DNA of 64,000 nucleotides, taken from NCBI RefSeq assembly GCF_003415675.1, contig NZ_QFZK01000009.1, forward strand, positions 62,001 through 126,000, given 5' to 3'. The stretch is from Rhodoferax lacus. Lineage in GTDB: Bacteria > Pseudomonadota > Gammaproteobacteria > Burkholderiales > Burkholderiaceae_C. Positions within the stretch are counted from its first letter, which is position 1, and every line of letters begins with the position of its first letter. Under the pieces are notes generated by a model. The model ran no database searches and was not told the origin of the DNA. It saw nothing but the letters and a program-made list of their open reading frames with translations. A program made the translations under genes and the position numbers. Of this stretch, positions 23,894 to 33,221 are shown in pieces.

Positions 23894-25414
23894 TTGAACA
23901 CCGAATTGATGACCCAACGCAGCGCCGGTGTGGTGCTGCACCCCACCAGCTTGCCCGGCCCGCACGGCAGTGGCGACCTGGGCCCCGACGCCTATTACTT
24001 TGTGGACTGGCTGCACGCGGCCGGGCAGACGCTTTGGCAGACCTTGCCCCTGGGCCCCATCGGCCTGGCCAACTCGCCGTACATGGGGCGCTCGGCCATG
24101 GCGGGCAATCCGTTTCTGGTGGCCTTCGAGCCGCTGGTGAAGCGGGGCTGGCTGGCTGCCGCGTCCCTGCACAACGCCTTTGTTGCCGAGCATGTGCGCT
24201 TTGATGACGTGCTGCCCTGGCGCATGGCGCGGCTGCGCGAGGCTTTTGCGGGCTTTCAGGAGAAGGCCGAGGCGACAGAGCGCGAGAGCTTTCAGACCTG
24301 GCAGGCCGACAACCGTGCCTGGCTGCCGGACTATGCGCTGTTCATGGCCCTGGACGACGCCTATGGCACCGACCTGTGGACGCAGTGGCCCCAGGCCCTG
24401 GCCCAACGGGAGGCAACTGCCATGGCCCAAGCCCGCAGCACGCACGCGCAGGAAATCGCCTTCTGGGCCTTTGTGCAGTGGCAGTTTGATGGGCAACTGC
24501 AGGCGCTCAAGGCCTATGCCAACGGCAAGGGCATTTATCTGGTGGGGGACCTGCCCATCTTTATTGCCCACCATTCCTGCGACTGCTGGGCGCGCCCGGA
24601 CCTGTACCTGCTGGATTCTGAGGGCCAACCCACGGTGGTGGCTGGTGTGCCGCCGGACTACTTTGCCGTGGAAGGCCAGCGCTGGGGCAACCCCCTGTAC
24701 AACTGGGACGCCATGGCCGCAGACGGCTACCAGTGGTGGGTGGAGCGCATACGCCGCCAGCTGCAGATGGCCAATGTCATCCGCATCGACCACTTCCGGG
24801 GTTTTGAGGCCTGCTGGGAAATCCCGGTGACCGAGCCCACCGCCATCCACGGCCGCTGGACCCAGGGCCCGGGCTATGCCCTGTTTGAGGCGGTGGAGCG
24901 CGCCCTGGGCCGGCTGCCCATCATTGCCGAAGACCTGGGGCTGATCACGCCCGAGGTGGATGCCCTGCGCCTGCGCACTGGCTTTCCCGGCATGCGGGTG
25001 TTGCAGTTTGCCTTTTCGGAAGATGCCGGCAGCGGCCATCTGCCGCACAACTACGTGGCCAACACGGTGGTGTATTGCGGAACCCATGACAACGACATGG
25101 CCGTGGGCTGGTGGGTGTGCTGCAGCCCGCATGAGCGCGCCTTTGCCTCGGCGTATCTGGGCACCGATGGGCACGAGGTGCACTGGGCCATGATCCGCGC
25201 CTGTGCCCTGTCGGTGGCCAACCTGGCACTGTGCCAGTTGCAGGATGTGCTGGGGCTGGATGGCTACCACCGCATGAACACGCCGGGCAGCATGGGCGCC
25301 TGGACCTGGCGGTTTCGGTGGGACTGGGTGAGGCCGGAGCATGCCGAGCGTCTGGCACGCATCACGGCGGTGAGTGGGCGCACAGGGTTTGAGCGGGCAG
25401 GCTTGCCGACCTAG
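23894..25414 (+). CDS. malQ: 4-alpha-glucanotransferase (amylomaltase, GH77)
   Basis: 506 aa cytosolic enzyme that transfers alpha-1,4-glucan chains and releases glucose from maltooligosaccharides. It starts with the family signature RSAGVVLHPTSLPGPHGSGDLG. Catalytic residues are visible in IRIDHFRGFEACWEI (nucleophile Asp), AEDLGLI (acid/base Glu) and GTHDNDM (third Asp). The start is taken as TTG 23894, since AAAGGA lies about 7 bp upstream, while ATG 23909 has no such site. It precedes the agl transporter operon and fits a maltose/alpha-glucoside catabolic role. Confidence 0.93.
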   Translation: MNTELMTQRSAGVVLHPTSLPGPHGSGDLGPDAYYFVDWLHAAGQTLWQTLPLGPIGLANSPYMGRSAMAGNPFLVAFEPLVKRGWLAAASLHNAFVAEHVRFDDVLPWRMARLREAFAGFQEKAEATERESFQTWQADNRAWLPDYALFMALDDAYGTDLWTQWPQALAQREATAMAQARSTHAQEIAFWAFVQWQFDGQLQALKAYANGKGIYLVGDLPIFIAHHSCDCWARPDLYLLDSEGQPTVVAGVPPDYFAVEGQRWGNPLYNWDAMAADGYQWWVERIRRQLQMANVIRIDHFRGFEACWEIPVTEPTAIHGRWTQGPGYALFEAVERALGRLPIIAEDLGLITPEVDALRLRTGFPGMRVLQFAFSEDAGSGHLPHNYVANTVVYCGTHDNDMAVGWWVCCSPHERAFASAYLGTDGHEVHWAMIRACALSVANLALCQLQDVLGLDGYHRMNTPGSMGAWTWRFRWDWVRPEHAERLARITAVSGRTGFERAGLPT

Positions 25415-25434
25415 GGAAAGCACCAACTAGATTC

Positions 25435-25448
25435 CAAAAACGTTTTTG
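25435..25448. promoter_or_regulatory. LacI-type operator O1 before aglK
   Basis: Perfect 14-bp palindrome CAAAAACGTTTTTG with the central CG step typical of LacI/GalR-family operators. It is paired with an identical site 22 bp downstream. Confidence 0.75.
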
Positions 25449-25456
25449 CCGATAAT

Positions 25457-25470
25457 CAAAAACGTTTTTG
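25457..25470. promoter_or_regulatory. LacI-type operator O2 before aglK
   Basis: Second identical palindrome CAAAAACGTTTTTG, centre to centre 22 bp (two helical turns) from O1. A -10-like GATAAT (25451-25456) lies between the two, so a bound repressor would cover the promoter. The probable ligand-binding repressor is encoded at 33222. Confidence 0.75.
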
Positions 25471-25508
25471 GAAGCCGCTGTCTGGTTTCCCAACCAGGAG
25501 CCTTCCCC

Positions 25509-26510
25509 ATGAGTCAGTCTGACGTTCGTTTGCGCGGAATCCAGAAAAGCTACGGCAAAGTGCACGTCATCCATGGCGTGGACCTCGACATCGAGCCGGG
25601 TGAGTTCACCGTGTTTGTCGGCCCCTCGGGCTGCGGCAAGACCACCCTGCTGCGCATGATTGCCGGGCTGGAAGAAATCTCGGGCGGCACCCTCACCATT
25701 GGTGGTGAATCTGTCAACGACCTGCCGCCAAGCGACCGCGGCGTGGCCATGGTGTTCCAGAGCTATGCGCTCTACCCGCACAAAACCGTGTTTGACAACA
25801 TGGCTTTCGCGCTCAAGATTGCCAAGGTGCCCAAGGAAGAGATTGCCAAGCGCGTCAACGCGGCCGCCGAGATTCTGCAACTCGGCGAGTACCTGCAGCG
25901 CCTGCCCAAGGCGCTGTCTGGCGGGCAGCGCCAGCGCGTGGCCATTGGCCGAGCCATCGTACGCAACCCCAAGGTGTTTTTGTTTGACGAGCCACTCTCC
26001 AACCTGGATGCAGCCCTGCGCACCAAGATGCGGGTGGAACTGGCCACGCTGCACCGGTCCCTGGGCGCCACCATGATTTATGTGACGCACGACCAGGTCG
26101 AGGCCATGACGCTCGCGGACAAGATTGTGGTGCTCAACAAGGGCCGGGTAGAGCAGGTGGGCCGTCCGCTGGACCTTTACAACAAGCCTGCCAGCCTGTT
26201 TGTGGCCGGCTTCATCGGCTCGCCGCAGATGAACTTCATCACCGGCGACTTTGCTGCGCAGCGCGGCGCCACCACCGTGGGCCTGCGGCCCGAAAACCTC
26301 AGGGTACAGGCCGGTGGCCCCCTGCAGGGCACGCTCAGGCATTCTGAGAAGCTGGGCAATGAGACCTTTGCCTATGTGAATGCCGGCGCCATGGGCGAGA
26401 TTACCGCACGCATGGAGGGCACGCTGCCCCTGGAGCCCGGCAACACCATCGAGCTGGCATTTGCGCCCGAGCACCTGTACCGCTTCAACGCGGACGGCAA
26501 GAGCATCTGA
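25509..26510 (+). CDS. aglK: Alpha-glucoside ABC transporter ATPase (MalK/UgpC family)
   Basis: 333 aa from ATG 25509, with AGGAG upstream. Walker A GPSGCGKT is at 38-45, the signature LSGGQRQRVA near 136 and Walker B FLFDEPLSNLD follows; beyond about residue 235 are the OB-type regulatory domains of the carbohydrate CUT1 ATPases (VGLRPENLRV). It energises the AglEFG importer encoded directly downstream. It is the first gene after the twin operators, so the whole operon is probably derepressed by substrate. Confidence 0.9.
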   Translation: MSQSDVRLRGIQKSYGKVHVIHGVDLDIEPGEFTVFVGPSGCGKTTLLRMIAGLEEISGGTLTIGGESVNDLPPSDRGVAMVFQSYALYPHKTVFDNMAFALKIAKVPKEEIAKRVNAAAEILQLGEYLQRLPKALSGGQRQRVAIGRAIVRNPKVFLFDEPLSNLDAALRTKMRVELATLHRSLGATMIYVTHDQVEAMTLADKIVVLNKGRVEQVGRPLDLYNKPASLFVAGFIGSPQMNFITGDFAAQRGATTVGLRPENLRVQAGGPLQGTLRHSEKLGNETFAYVNAGAMGEITARMEGTLPLEPGNTIELAFAPEHLYRFNADGKSI

Positions 26511-26564
26511 TTTTTGGTTTGCTTTGCGGAATAGGCCGCCAAGTATTTTTAGGAGACGACGTGT

Positions 26565-27869
26565 ATGTTCAATAAAAATGTAATTGCTGCTGGCACCTTG
26601 CTGGCTCTGGGGGCTCTGGCCACCCCTTCCGTGGCGGCCGACTACAAGGGCCCCAACCTCAAGGGCGAGGTGGTCAGCATCACCTGCCCCTGGACCGGCG
26701 CCGAAGAGGGCATGTTCCAGAAGGTGATCGACAATTTCGAGAAGGCCACCGGTGCCACTGTCAAGCACTCCTGCTCGCAGAGCTCGGAGCAGCAAATCGT
26801 CATCGACATCAAGGCCGGCTCGCCCACCAATATCTCGGTGTTTCCACAGCCCGGCCTGGCCGCCAACATGGCTGCCATTGGCGGCCTGACACCCCTGGGC
26901 CCCAAGGCGCAGGACTGGGTCAAGAAGAACTACGCTGCAGGCAGTTCCTGGGCCGATCTGGGTACCTACAAGAACAAGGCCGGCAAGGAAGAGTTCTATG
27001 GCATGTTCTACAACGTCAACGTGAAGAGCCTGGTCTGGTACATCCCCGAGAACTTCAAGGAAAAGGGCTACAAAGTGCCCAAGACCATGGAAGACCTGCA
27101 GGCCCTGACCAAGAAAATGGCCGCTGACGGCGGTGCCAAGCCCTGGTGTATCGGCCTTGGGAGTGACGCTGCCACCGGCTGGCCCGCCACCGACTGGGTG
27201 GAAGACATGATGCTGCGCACCCAGACCCCCGAGGTGTATGACGGCTGGGTCAACAACACCATCAAGTTCAACGACAAGCGGGTGATCGAGGCCATCGAGG
27301 CCTACGGCTGGTTTGCCAAGAACGACGCCTATGTGGACGGCGGCGCCAAGGCCGTGGCCACCGTGAGCTTCAAGGACAGCCCCAAGGGCATGTTTGGCTC
27401 GCCACCCAAGTGCTATATGCACCGCCAGGCCAGCTTCATCCCCGCCTTCTTCCCTGACGGCAAGGCCAGCGATGCAGACTTCTTCTACTTCCCCTCGTTT
27501 GCCGGCAAGAAGCTGGGCAACCCGGTTCTGGGCGGCGGCACCATCCTGACCATCACCAAGGACAGCAAGGGCGCGCGCGCTTTCATGGAGTACCTGCAGC
27601 ACCCCCAAGCGCATGAAATCTGGATGGCCGAGGGCGGCTTCCTGACGCCGCACAAGGGTGTGGACCTGGCCAAGTACAAGACGCCTGCGCTCAAAAAGCA
27701 GGGCGAAATTCTGCTGGGTGCCACCACCTTCCGCTTTGACGGCTCCGACCTGATGCCCGGCGCCGTGGGTGCGGGCAGCTTCTGGAAGGGCATGGTCAAT
27801 TACTCCGGCGGCGCGTCTGCCAAGGATGTGGCTGATGAAATCCAGAAGAGCTGGGACGCCATCAAGTAA
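26565..27869 (+). CDS. aglE: Alpha-glucoside ABC transporter substrate-binding protein
   Basis: 434 aa, periplasmic. A signal peptide (residues 1-24) with an AAGTLLALGALA core ends at VAA. The mature part is a cluster-1 carbohydrate-binding protein closest in character to AglE: VSITCPWTGAEEG at the N-terminus, SPTNISVFPQPG and GLGSDAATGWPATDWVED. The RBS AGGAGACGA precedes ATG 26565. Delivers disaccharide such as sucrose, maltose or trehalose to AglFG; the exact sugar is inferred from the operon. Confidence 0.9.
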   Translation: MFNKNVIAAGTLLALGALATPSVAADYKGPNLKGEVVSITCPWTGAEEGMFQKVIDNFEKATGATVKHSCSQSSEQQIVIDIKAGSPTNISVFPQPGLAANMAAIGGLTPLGPKAQDWVKKNYAAGSSWADLGTYKNKAGKEEFYGMFYNVNVKSLVWYIPENFKEKGYKVPKTMEDLQALTKKMAADGGAKPWCIGLGSDAATGWPATDWVEDMMLRTQTPEVYDGWVNNTIKFNDKRVIEAIEAYGWFAKNDAYVDGGAKAVATVSFKDSPKGMFGSPPKCYMHRQASFIPAFFPDGKASDADFFYFPSFAGKKLGNPVLGGGTILTITKDSKGARAFMEYLQHPQAHEIWMAEGGFLTPHKGVDLAKYKTPALKKQGEILLGATTFRFDGSDLMPGAVGAGSFWKGMVNYSGGASAKDVADEIQKSWDAIK

Positions 27870-27909
27870 GCAGGCCTGAAGCCCTGAGCAACAACGCGAG
27901 CTGACCACC

Positions 27910-28914
27910 ATGAATGAAGCACTGATTCAAACCATTACCGCCGTGGTGGTCAGCATCGCGTTTTGCCTGCTGTACTTTGCGGGCTCCAACCTGCTGCTCG
28001 ACAAGCTGGTGGATGCCTCCTCGGGCAGCAAAAACCGCAAGGAAGGCATCAAGTCGGGCATTCGGCCTTGGCTGTTTTTGGCGCCTGCGATGCTGCTGCT
28101 GGGCGTCTACCTTTTTTATCCGCTGTTTGAGACGTTTCGCCTGAGCTTCTTCGATGCCACGGGTGAGACCTTTGTGGGACTGTCCAACTACACGTGGGTG
28201 TTTACCGACCAGAATTTTCTAATCACCATTCGCAACAATTTCATGTGGCTGCTGGTGGTGCCGGCCACGGCCACGGCCTTTGGCCTGATCGTGGCTGTGC
28301 TGGCCGACCGCGTGTGGTGGGGGCACTTTGCCAAGTCCATGGTGTTCATGCCCATGGCCATCAGCTTTGTGGGCGCCAGCGTGATCTGGAAGTTTGTGTT
28401 TGACTTCAAAGGCCCGGACTCCGAGCAGATCGGCCTGCTCAACGCCATGGTGATGGGCTTGGGTCGGAAGCCGCAGGCTTGGGTGACGATTCCCTTTTGG
28501 AACAATTTCTTTTTGATGGCCATTCTGGTCTGGATACAGACCGGCTTTGCCATGGTGATTCTGTCGGCTGCACTGCGCGGCGTGCCACAGGACACGATTG
28601 AGGCTGCGCGCATTGACGGCGCTTCCGAGCTGCAGATCTTTTTCGAGATCATGGTGCCTCAAGTCATGTCCACCATCCTGGTGGTGTGGACCACCATCAC
28701 CATCACCGTGCTCAAGGTGTTTGACGTGGTGATGGCCATGACCGGCGGCCAGTGGGACACCAGCGTGCTGGCCAACCTGATGTACGACTGGATGTTTAGA
28801 GGCGGTGGCGACTACGGCCGCAGCTCCACCCTGGCCATGGTGCTGATGTTTGCCGTGGTGCCGGTGATGGCATTCAATATCCGACGCTTTCGCACCGAAG
28901 AGGCCCAGCGATGA
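27910..28914 (+). CDS. aglF: Alpha-glucoside ABC transporter permease
   Basis: 334 aa, membrane protein with an N-terminal helix (10-32), a cytosolic loop, and about six further helices. The EAA loop that docks the ATPase is visible as [20 protein letters not shown] near residue 236. It pairs with AglG, whose ATG overlaps this stop by 4 bp, giving equimolar translation. Confidence 0.9.
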   Translation: MNEALIQTITAVVVSIAFCLLYFAGSNLLLDKLVDASSGSKNRKEGIKSGIRPWLFLAPAMLLLGVYLFYPLFETFRLSFFDATGETFVGLSNYTWVFTDQNFLITIRNNFMWLLVVPATATAFGLIVAVLADRVWWGHFAKSMVFMPMAISFVGASVIWKFVFDFKGPDSEQIGLLNAMVMGLGRKPQAWVTIPFWNNFFLMAILVWIQTGFAMVILSAALRGVPQDTIEAARIDGASELQIFFEIMVPQVMSTILVVWTTITITVLKVFDVVMAMTGGQWDTSVLANLMYDWMFRGGGDYGRSSTLAMVLMFAVVPVMAFNIRRFRTEEAQR

Positions 28915-30089
28915 AAAAGTATTTCTCCCTGCCCAGCCTGCTGGCGCAACTGCTCCTGCTGCTGATTGTGGCCACCTGGGTCGTACCGACCTTTGGCCTA
29001 TTGGTATCGAGCTTCCGCGAAAAAGAGCAGCTGGTCTCCAGCGGCTGGTGGACGGCGCTCTCCACCCAGACGCGTGCCGACATGCGGCGCACCGGTGGCA
29101 GCCAAAGCGTGGTGCAGGACGGCGACAAGTACGTGATCACCGGGCGCCTGTTTGCCGAGGCCGCCCAGGTGCGCCTCAAGAACTTTTCCCTGCAGTCCTC
29201 CAAGCCAGACCAGTTTGAAGTGGGCGCCCGCATGGAGGTGGCCGATGGACAGATCTTTGACGAGGAAGACGGCAAGCCCGATGGCTCGCTCACCGTCAAC
29301 GCCGACAGCACCTACCGCCTGGAGCTGAGTGCGCCGTATGACAAAGACAAGGGCGTGCGCATTTTCTATGTGGCCGAAACACCACCCACCTTCAGTACCA
29401 ACAACTATTCCAAAGTGGTGGCTTCCGAGGGCGTGGGTCAGGCCTTCTTGAACACCTTCCAGGTCACCATCCCGGCCACTTTCATCCCCATCCTGATAGC
29501 CGCCTTTGCCGCCTATGCCTTCAGCTGGATGGAGTTTCCCGGGCGCAAGTGGCTGTTCATTGTTGTGGTGGGCCTGCTGGTGGTGCCGCTGCAGATGTCG
29601 CTGATTCCGCTGCTGCGTTTGTACAACCAGTTGGGGGAGGCCTTTGGCGTGGAGTCCAAGTCCTTTCTGGGGGTGTGGCTGGCGCACTCGGCTTTTGGCC
29701 TGCCGCTGGCCATTTACCTGCTGCGCAACTACATTGCCGCGCTGCCGCGCGACATCATCGAGAGTGCGCGCATGGACGGCGCCTCGCACTACCAGATATT
29801 CACCAGCATCGTGCTGCCGCTGTCCTTCCCGGCCTTGGCCAGCTTTGCCATCTTCCAGTTTTTGTGGGTGTGGAACGACTTCCTGGTGGCCCTGGTCTTT
29901 TTGGGCAAGGCGCCAGAGCACATTGTGCTGACCATCAAACTCAACGACTTGCTGGGCTCGCGCGGCGAGAGCTGGGAAATCCTCACTGCCAGCGCCTTTG
30001 TGTCGATTGCCGTGCCGGTGCTGGTGTTCTTTTCATTGCAGCGCTTTTTTGTGCGTGGCCTGTTGTCGGGGTCGGTCAAGGGCGGCTGA
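28911..30089 (+). CDS. aglG: Alpha-glucoside ABC transporter permease with large periplasmic loop
   Basis: 392 aa. The first helix (about 10-32) is followed by a periplasmic region of about 135 residues, as known for AglG and unlike MalG. Five more helices follow, with the EAA loop [20 protein letters not shown] near 283. It completes the importer. The gene ends 19 bp before the convergent GH1 gene; I see no clear terminator in that gap. Confidence 0.9.
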   Translation: MKKYFSLPSLLAQLLLLLIVATWVVPTFGLLVSSFREKEQLVSSGWWTALSTQTRADMRRTGGSQSVVQDGDKYVITGRLFAEAAQVRLKNFSLQSSKPDQFEVGARMEVADGQIFDEEDGKPDGSLTVNADSTYRLELSAPYDKDKGVRIFYVAETPPTFSTNNYSKVVASEGVGQAFLNTFQVTIPATFIPILIAAFAAYAFSWMEFPGRKWLFIVVVGLLVVPLQMSLIPLLRLYNQLGEAFGVESKSFLGVWLAHSAFGLPLAIYLLRNYIAALPRDIIESARMDGASHYQIFTSIVLPLSFPALASFAIFQFLWVWNDFLVALVFLGKAPEHIVLTIKLNDLLGSRGESWEILTASAFVSIAVPVLVFFSLQRFFVRGLLSGSVKGG

Positions 30090-30108
30090 AAAAATGCCGC
30101 GCCCCGGC

Positions 30109-31467
30109 TTAGGCCCGCAACAGGCGCTGTAGCATCAAAGCACTGCGCTTGGGAGTCCGTTTTTGGGTTTGAAAATCAACATGCACGATGCCAAAACGCT
30201 GGCTGTAACCATGCGCCCATTCAAAGTTGTCCATCAGGCTCCAGACGTAGTAGCCACGAATGTCGGCACCGCTGCGGATCAGATGGGCCACCTGCTCGAA
30301 ATGGGCCTCCAGGTAGTCGCAGCGCATGCCGTCATCCACGGCGCCACGCGCCACACCGGTGTTGTCGGCCGCGCCATTCTCGGTAATCCACAAGGGCGGC
30401 AGGGGCCACTGGGCCTGCAGGTTCTGCACCACGCGGGTCAAACCCTCGGGGTAGATTTCCCAGCCTATGTCGGTCAGGCGTTTGGGTTTTTGGGGTGGCA
30501 CAAAAGTGTAGCCGCGCTCGGCGTCGCGGTGCTTGGCGGAGCCAGGGCTGGGGGCCATGTCTTGTGCTTTGGCAATCGAGCGCGTGTAGTAATTCAATCC
30601 CATGAAGTCCATCGGCTGGGCGCAAATCGCCAGATCGCCTTCGCGGCGCAGGCTGCCCAGATCTCCGATTTGCTCCAGCAGTTCCTGCGGCCACTCACGG
30701 CCAAACAGCGGGTTCAAAAAGCTGTCGTTGCGCTCCAGCTCGGCCAGGCGCGCAGCGGCCACATCCTCGGGCCGGTCGGTGGCGGGGTCACACAGCTCCG
30801 GGTTGAGCACGATGCCCAACAGGGTGTTGGGTTGCACCGTGCGCCAGGCCTGCATGCCCAAGCCGTGGGCCAGCATCAGGTGGTGGGCGGCTACCAGGGA
30901 CTCTGCGCGGTTCTGCCCGCCCGGGGCAAACACACCCAGGTCATGGCCCAGGAAGGCCGAGCACCAGGGTTCGTTGAGTGTGGCCACGCGCGGCAGGCGG
31001 TCGCCCAGATGGCGGGCCACCAGCTCGGCGTAATCGGCAAAGCGGTAGGCGGTGTCGCGGTTCAGCCAGCCGCCTTCCAGATGCGCAGGCAGGTCCCAGT
31101 GAAACAGGGTGGCGTTGGGCGTGATGCCGTGCGCGTCCAGCGCATCCAGCAGGCGCTTGTAAAAGTCGATGCCCGCCAGGTTGGCCTTGTGGTCCACGGT
31201 GGTGATGCGCGGCCAGGCGATGGAAAAGCGGTAGTGCTTGAAGCCCAGGTCGGCGATGAGCTTCACATCGTCAGCAAAGCGGTGGTAATGGTCACAGGCC
31301 ACATCGCCATTGCTGCCGTCCAGAATGCGCCCGCTTTGCGCGCAGAACGTGTCCCAGATGCTGGGCACTTTGCCATCGGCAGTGCTCGCCCCTTCGATCT
31401 GGAAAGACGAGGTGGCGCAGCCCCATTCAAAACGGGCAGGCGACAAAAGCGGGTCCAAAGCGTGCAT
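30109..31467 (-). CDS. GH1 family beta-glucosidase
   Basis: 452 aa from ATG 31467, chosen because AAGGA lies 8 bp upstream. Two longer starts would add residues without a ribosome site. A (beta/alpha)8 barrel with acid/base Glu 166 in TLNEPW and nucleophile Glu 363 in ITENGA, both hallmarks of retaining GH1 enzymes. No signal peptide, so cytosolic. It is transcribed divergently from the alpha-glucosidase gene and inside an alpha-glucoside locus, so either the importer also takes beta-glucosides or the gene uses a separate signal. Confidence 0.9.
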   Translation of the reverse strand: MHALDPLLSPARFEWGCATSSFQIEGASTADGKVPSIWDTFCAQSGRILDGSNGDVACDHYHRFADDVKLIADLGFKHYRFSIAWPRITTVDHKANLAGIDFYKRLLDALDAHGITPNATLFHWDLPAHLEGGWLNRDTAYRFADYAELVARHLGDRLPRVATLNEPWCSAFLGHDLGVFAPGGQNRAESLVAAHHLMLAHGLGMQAWRTVQPNTLLGIVLNPELCDPATDRPEDVAAARLAELERNDSFLNPLFGREWPQELLEQIGDLGSLRREGDLAICAQPMDFMGLNYYTRSIAKAQDMAPSPGSAKHRDAERGYTFVPPQKPKRLTDIGWEIYPEGLTRVVQNLQAQWPLPPLWITENGAADNTGVARGAVDDGMRCDYLEAHFEQVAHLIRSGADIRGYYVWSLMDNFEWAHGYSQRFGIVHVDFQTQKRTPKRSALMLQRLLRA

Positions 31468-31547
31468 GCGATTCATCCTTACAAGTTGCGGGCTCCATTG
31501 TCCGGCGATTTCCTTTACCAATAGACTCATTATTCATAGGTACAGCA

Positions 31548-33203
31548 ATGCAGATTCAAAAAGCTCCTAACGACAACTGGTGGCGTGGTGGCGTGATCTA
31601 CCAGATCTACCCGCGCAGCTTTGCCGACAGCAATGGCGACGGCATTGGTGATTTGCCCGGCATCACCGCCCATCTGGATTACGTGGCCAGCCTGGGTGTG
31701 GATGGCATCTGGCTCTCGCCCTTCTTCAAGAGCCCGATGAAGGACTTTGGTTACGACATCAGCGACTACTGCGATGTGGACCCGATGTTCGGCACCCTGG
31801 CCGACTTCAAGGCCCTGGTGGACCGTGCCCATGCCCTGGGCCTGAAGGTGATGATTGACCAGGTGCTGTCGCACAGCGCCGACCAGCACCCCTGGTTTGT
31901 GGAAAGCCGCGCCAGCAAAGACAACCCCAAGGCCGACTGGTACATCTGGGCCGATGCCAAGGATGACGGCAACCCGCCCAACAACTGGCTTTCTATTTTT
32001 GGCGGCAGCGCCTGGCAGTGGGATACGCGCCGCTGCCAGTACTACATGCACAACTTCCTGACCAGCCAGCCGGACCTGAATTTTCACAATCCCGAGGTGC
32101 AGGCCGCCTTGCTGGATACGGTGAAGTTCTGGCTGGATTTGGGGGTGGACGGCTACCGGCTGGATACCGTCAACTTCTATGTGCATGACGCCCAGCTGCG
32201 CGACAACCCGCCGCGCGGCCGGCCCACCAGCGAAGACCCGGCAGTCAACGCGGTCAACCCCTACGGCTGGCAGTGGCACAAGCACGACAAGAGCCAACCG
32301 GAGAACCTGGACTTCCTGCGCAAGCTGCGGTCTCTGGTGGACCAGTACCCCAACACCACCATGGTCGGCGAGATCGGTGACGACGACGGCCTGGCCCGCC
32401 TGGCCGAGTACACGCGCGGTGGTGACAAGCTGCACATGGCCTATTGCTTTGACTTGTTGGGCGCAGAGCATTCCGCGGGCTTTTTGCACCGTTTCCTCAG
32501 CCGCTTTCAAAGCATCTCCGAGGGCGGTTGGCCCTGCTGGGCCCTGTCTAACCACGACGTGCCGCGCTTTGCCACGCGCTGGGGCGGCGCCCAGCCCGAT
32601 GCCGCCCTATTGAAGTTGGCAGCAGCTATGCAGCTCAGCCTGCGCGGTTCCCCCTGTATTTACCAGGGCGACGAGTTGGGCCTGCCCGAGGTGGCCATTG
32701 CCTACGAAGACCTGCAGGACCCCTATGGCATCACCATGTGGCCCGAGTTCAAGGGACGTGACGGTTGCCGCACGCCCATGCCCTGGGTGCAAGGTGCGCC
32801 CGATCTGGGCTTTGCGCCTGCGGGCAAGGCACACGCCAAGCCCTGGCTGCCGGTGGCCGAAACCCATCGCCAGTTGGCCGTGGATGCGCAGGCGGCGGCC
32901 CCGGCCTCACTCCTGCAGTATTACCGCCACCTGCTGCACTGGCGCAAAACACAACCAGCATTGCTGCAGGGCGAGATGCAGCTGCTGCCGGTGCATGCGC
33001 AGGTGTTTGCCTTTGTGCGTGCGACGGAAGGCGCGCGCGTGCTGTGCGTATTCAACTTCAGTGACCAGCTTGCGCACTATGACTTGCCGTCCGACTGCAA
33101 GGTGGCGCAGCACTTGACGGATAGTGGCTTGACTGGTGCTACTCTCTTGGCCGACTGTGTGGACCTGGCCCCTTGGGGCGGACTGTTTGCACGGCTGACC
33201 TGA
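31548..33203 (+). CDS. aglA: Alpha-glucosidase (GH13)
   Basis: 551 aa. Conserved GH13 regions: the entry WWRGGVIYQIYPRSF, region I DQVLSHS, region II GYRLDTVNF with nucleophile Asp 206, region III MVGEIGDD with acid Glu 275 and region IV LSNHDVPR with Asp 337. This profile fits the cytosolic alpha-glucosidases of agl loci that cleave imported alpha-disaccharides. The following LacI-family gene starts 18 bp after its stop, so the two are co-transcribed. Confidence 0.92.
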   Translation: MQIQKAPNDNWWRGGVIYQIYPRSFADSNGDGIGDLPGITAHLDYVASLGVDGIWLSPFFKSPMKDFGYDISDYCDVDPMFGTLADFKALVDRAHALGLKVMIDQVLSHSADQHPWFVESRASKDNPKADWYIWADAKDDGNPPNNWLSIFGGSAWQWDTRRCQYYMHNFLTSQPDLNFHNPEVQAALLDTVKFWLDLGVDGYRLDTVNFYVHDAQLRDNPPRGRPTSEDPAVNAVNPYGWQWHKHDKSQPENLDFLRKLRSLVDQYPNTTMVGEIGDDDGLARLAEYTRGGDKLHMAYCFDLLGAEHSAGFLHRFLSRFQSISEGGWPCWALSNHDVPRFATRWGGAQPDAALLKLAAAMQLSLRGSPCIYQGDELGLPEVAIAYEDLQDPYGITMWPEFKGRDGCRTPMPWVQGAPDLGFAPAGKAHAKPWLPVAETHRQLAVDAQAAAPASLLQYYRHLLHWRKTQPALLQGEMQLLPVHAQVFAFVRATEGARVLCVFNFSDQLAHYDLPSDCKVAQHLTDSGLTGATLLADCVDLAPWGGLFARLT

Positions 33204-33221
33204 CCCACTTCACAAACATCC

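Noticed and set aside
26793..26801. CAAATCGTC, the right half-site of the element, in aglE
   Set aside because: Conserved coding sequence (QQIVIDIK), no partner half-site and no inverted arms.
25362..27911. Long open frame on the minus strand opposite aglK and aglE
   Set aside because: Antisense shadow of two genes with strong family evidence; low-complexity His/Gly/Ala product, no ribosome site. Same applies to the long minus-strand frames opposite clpV and tssL.
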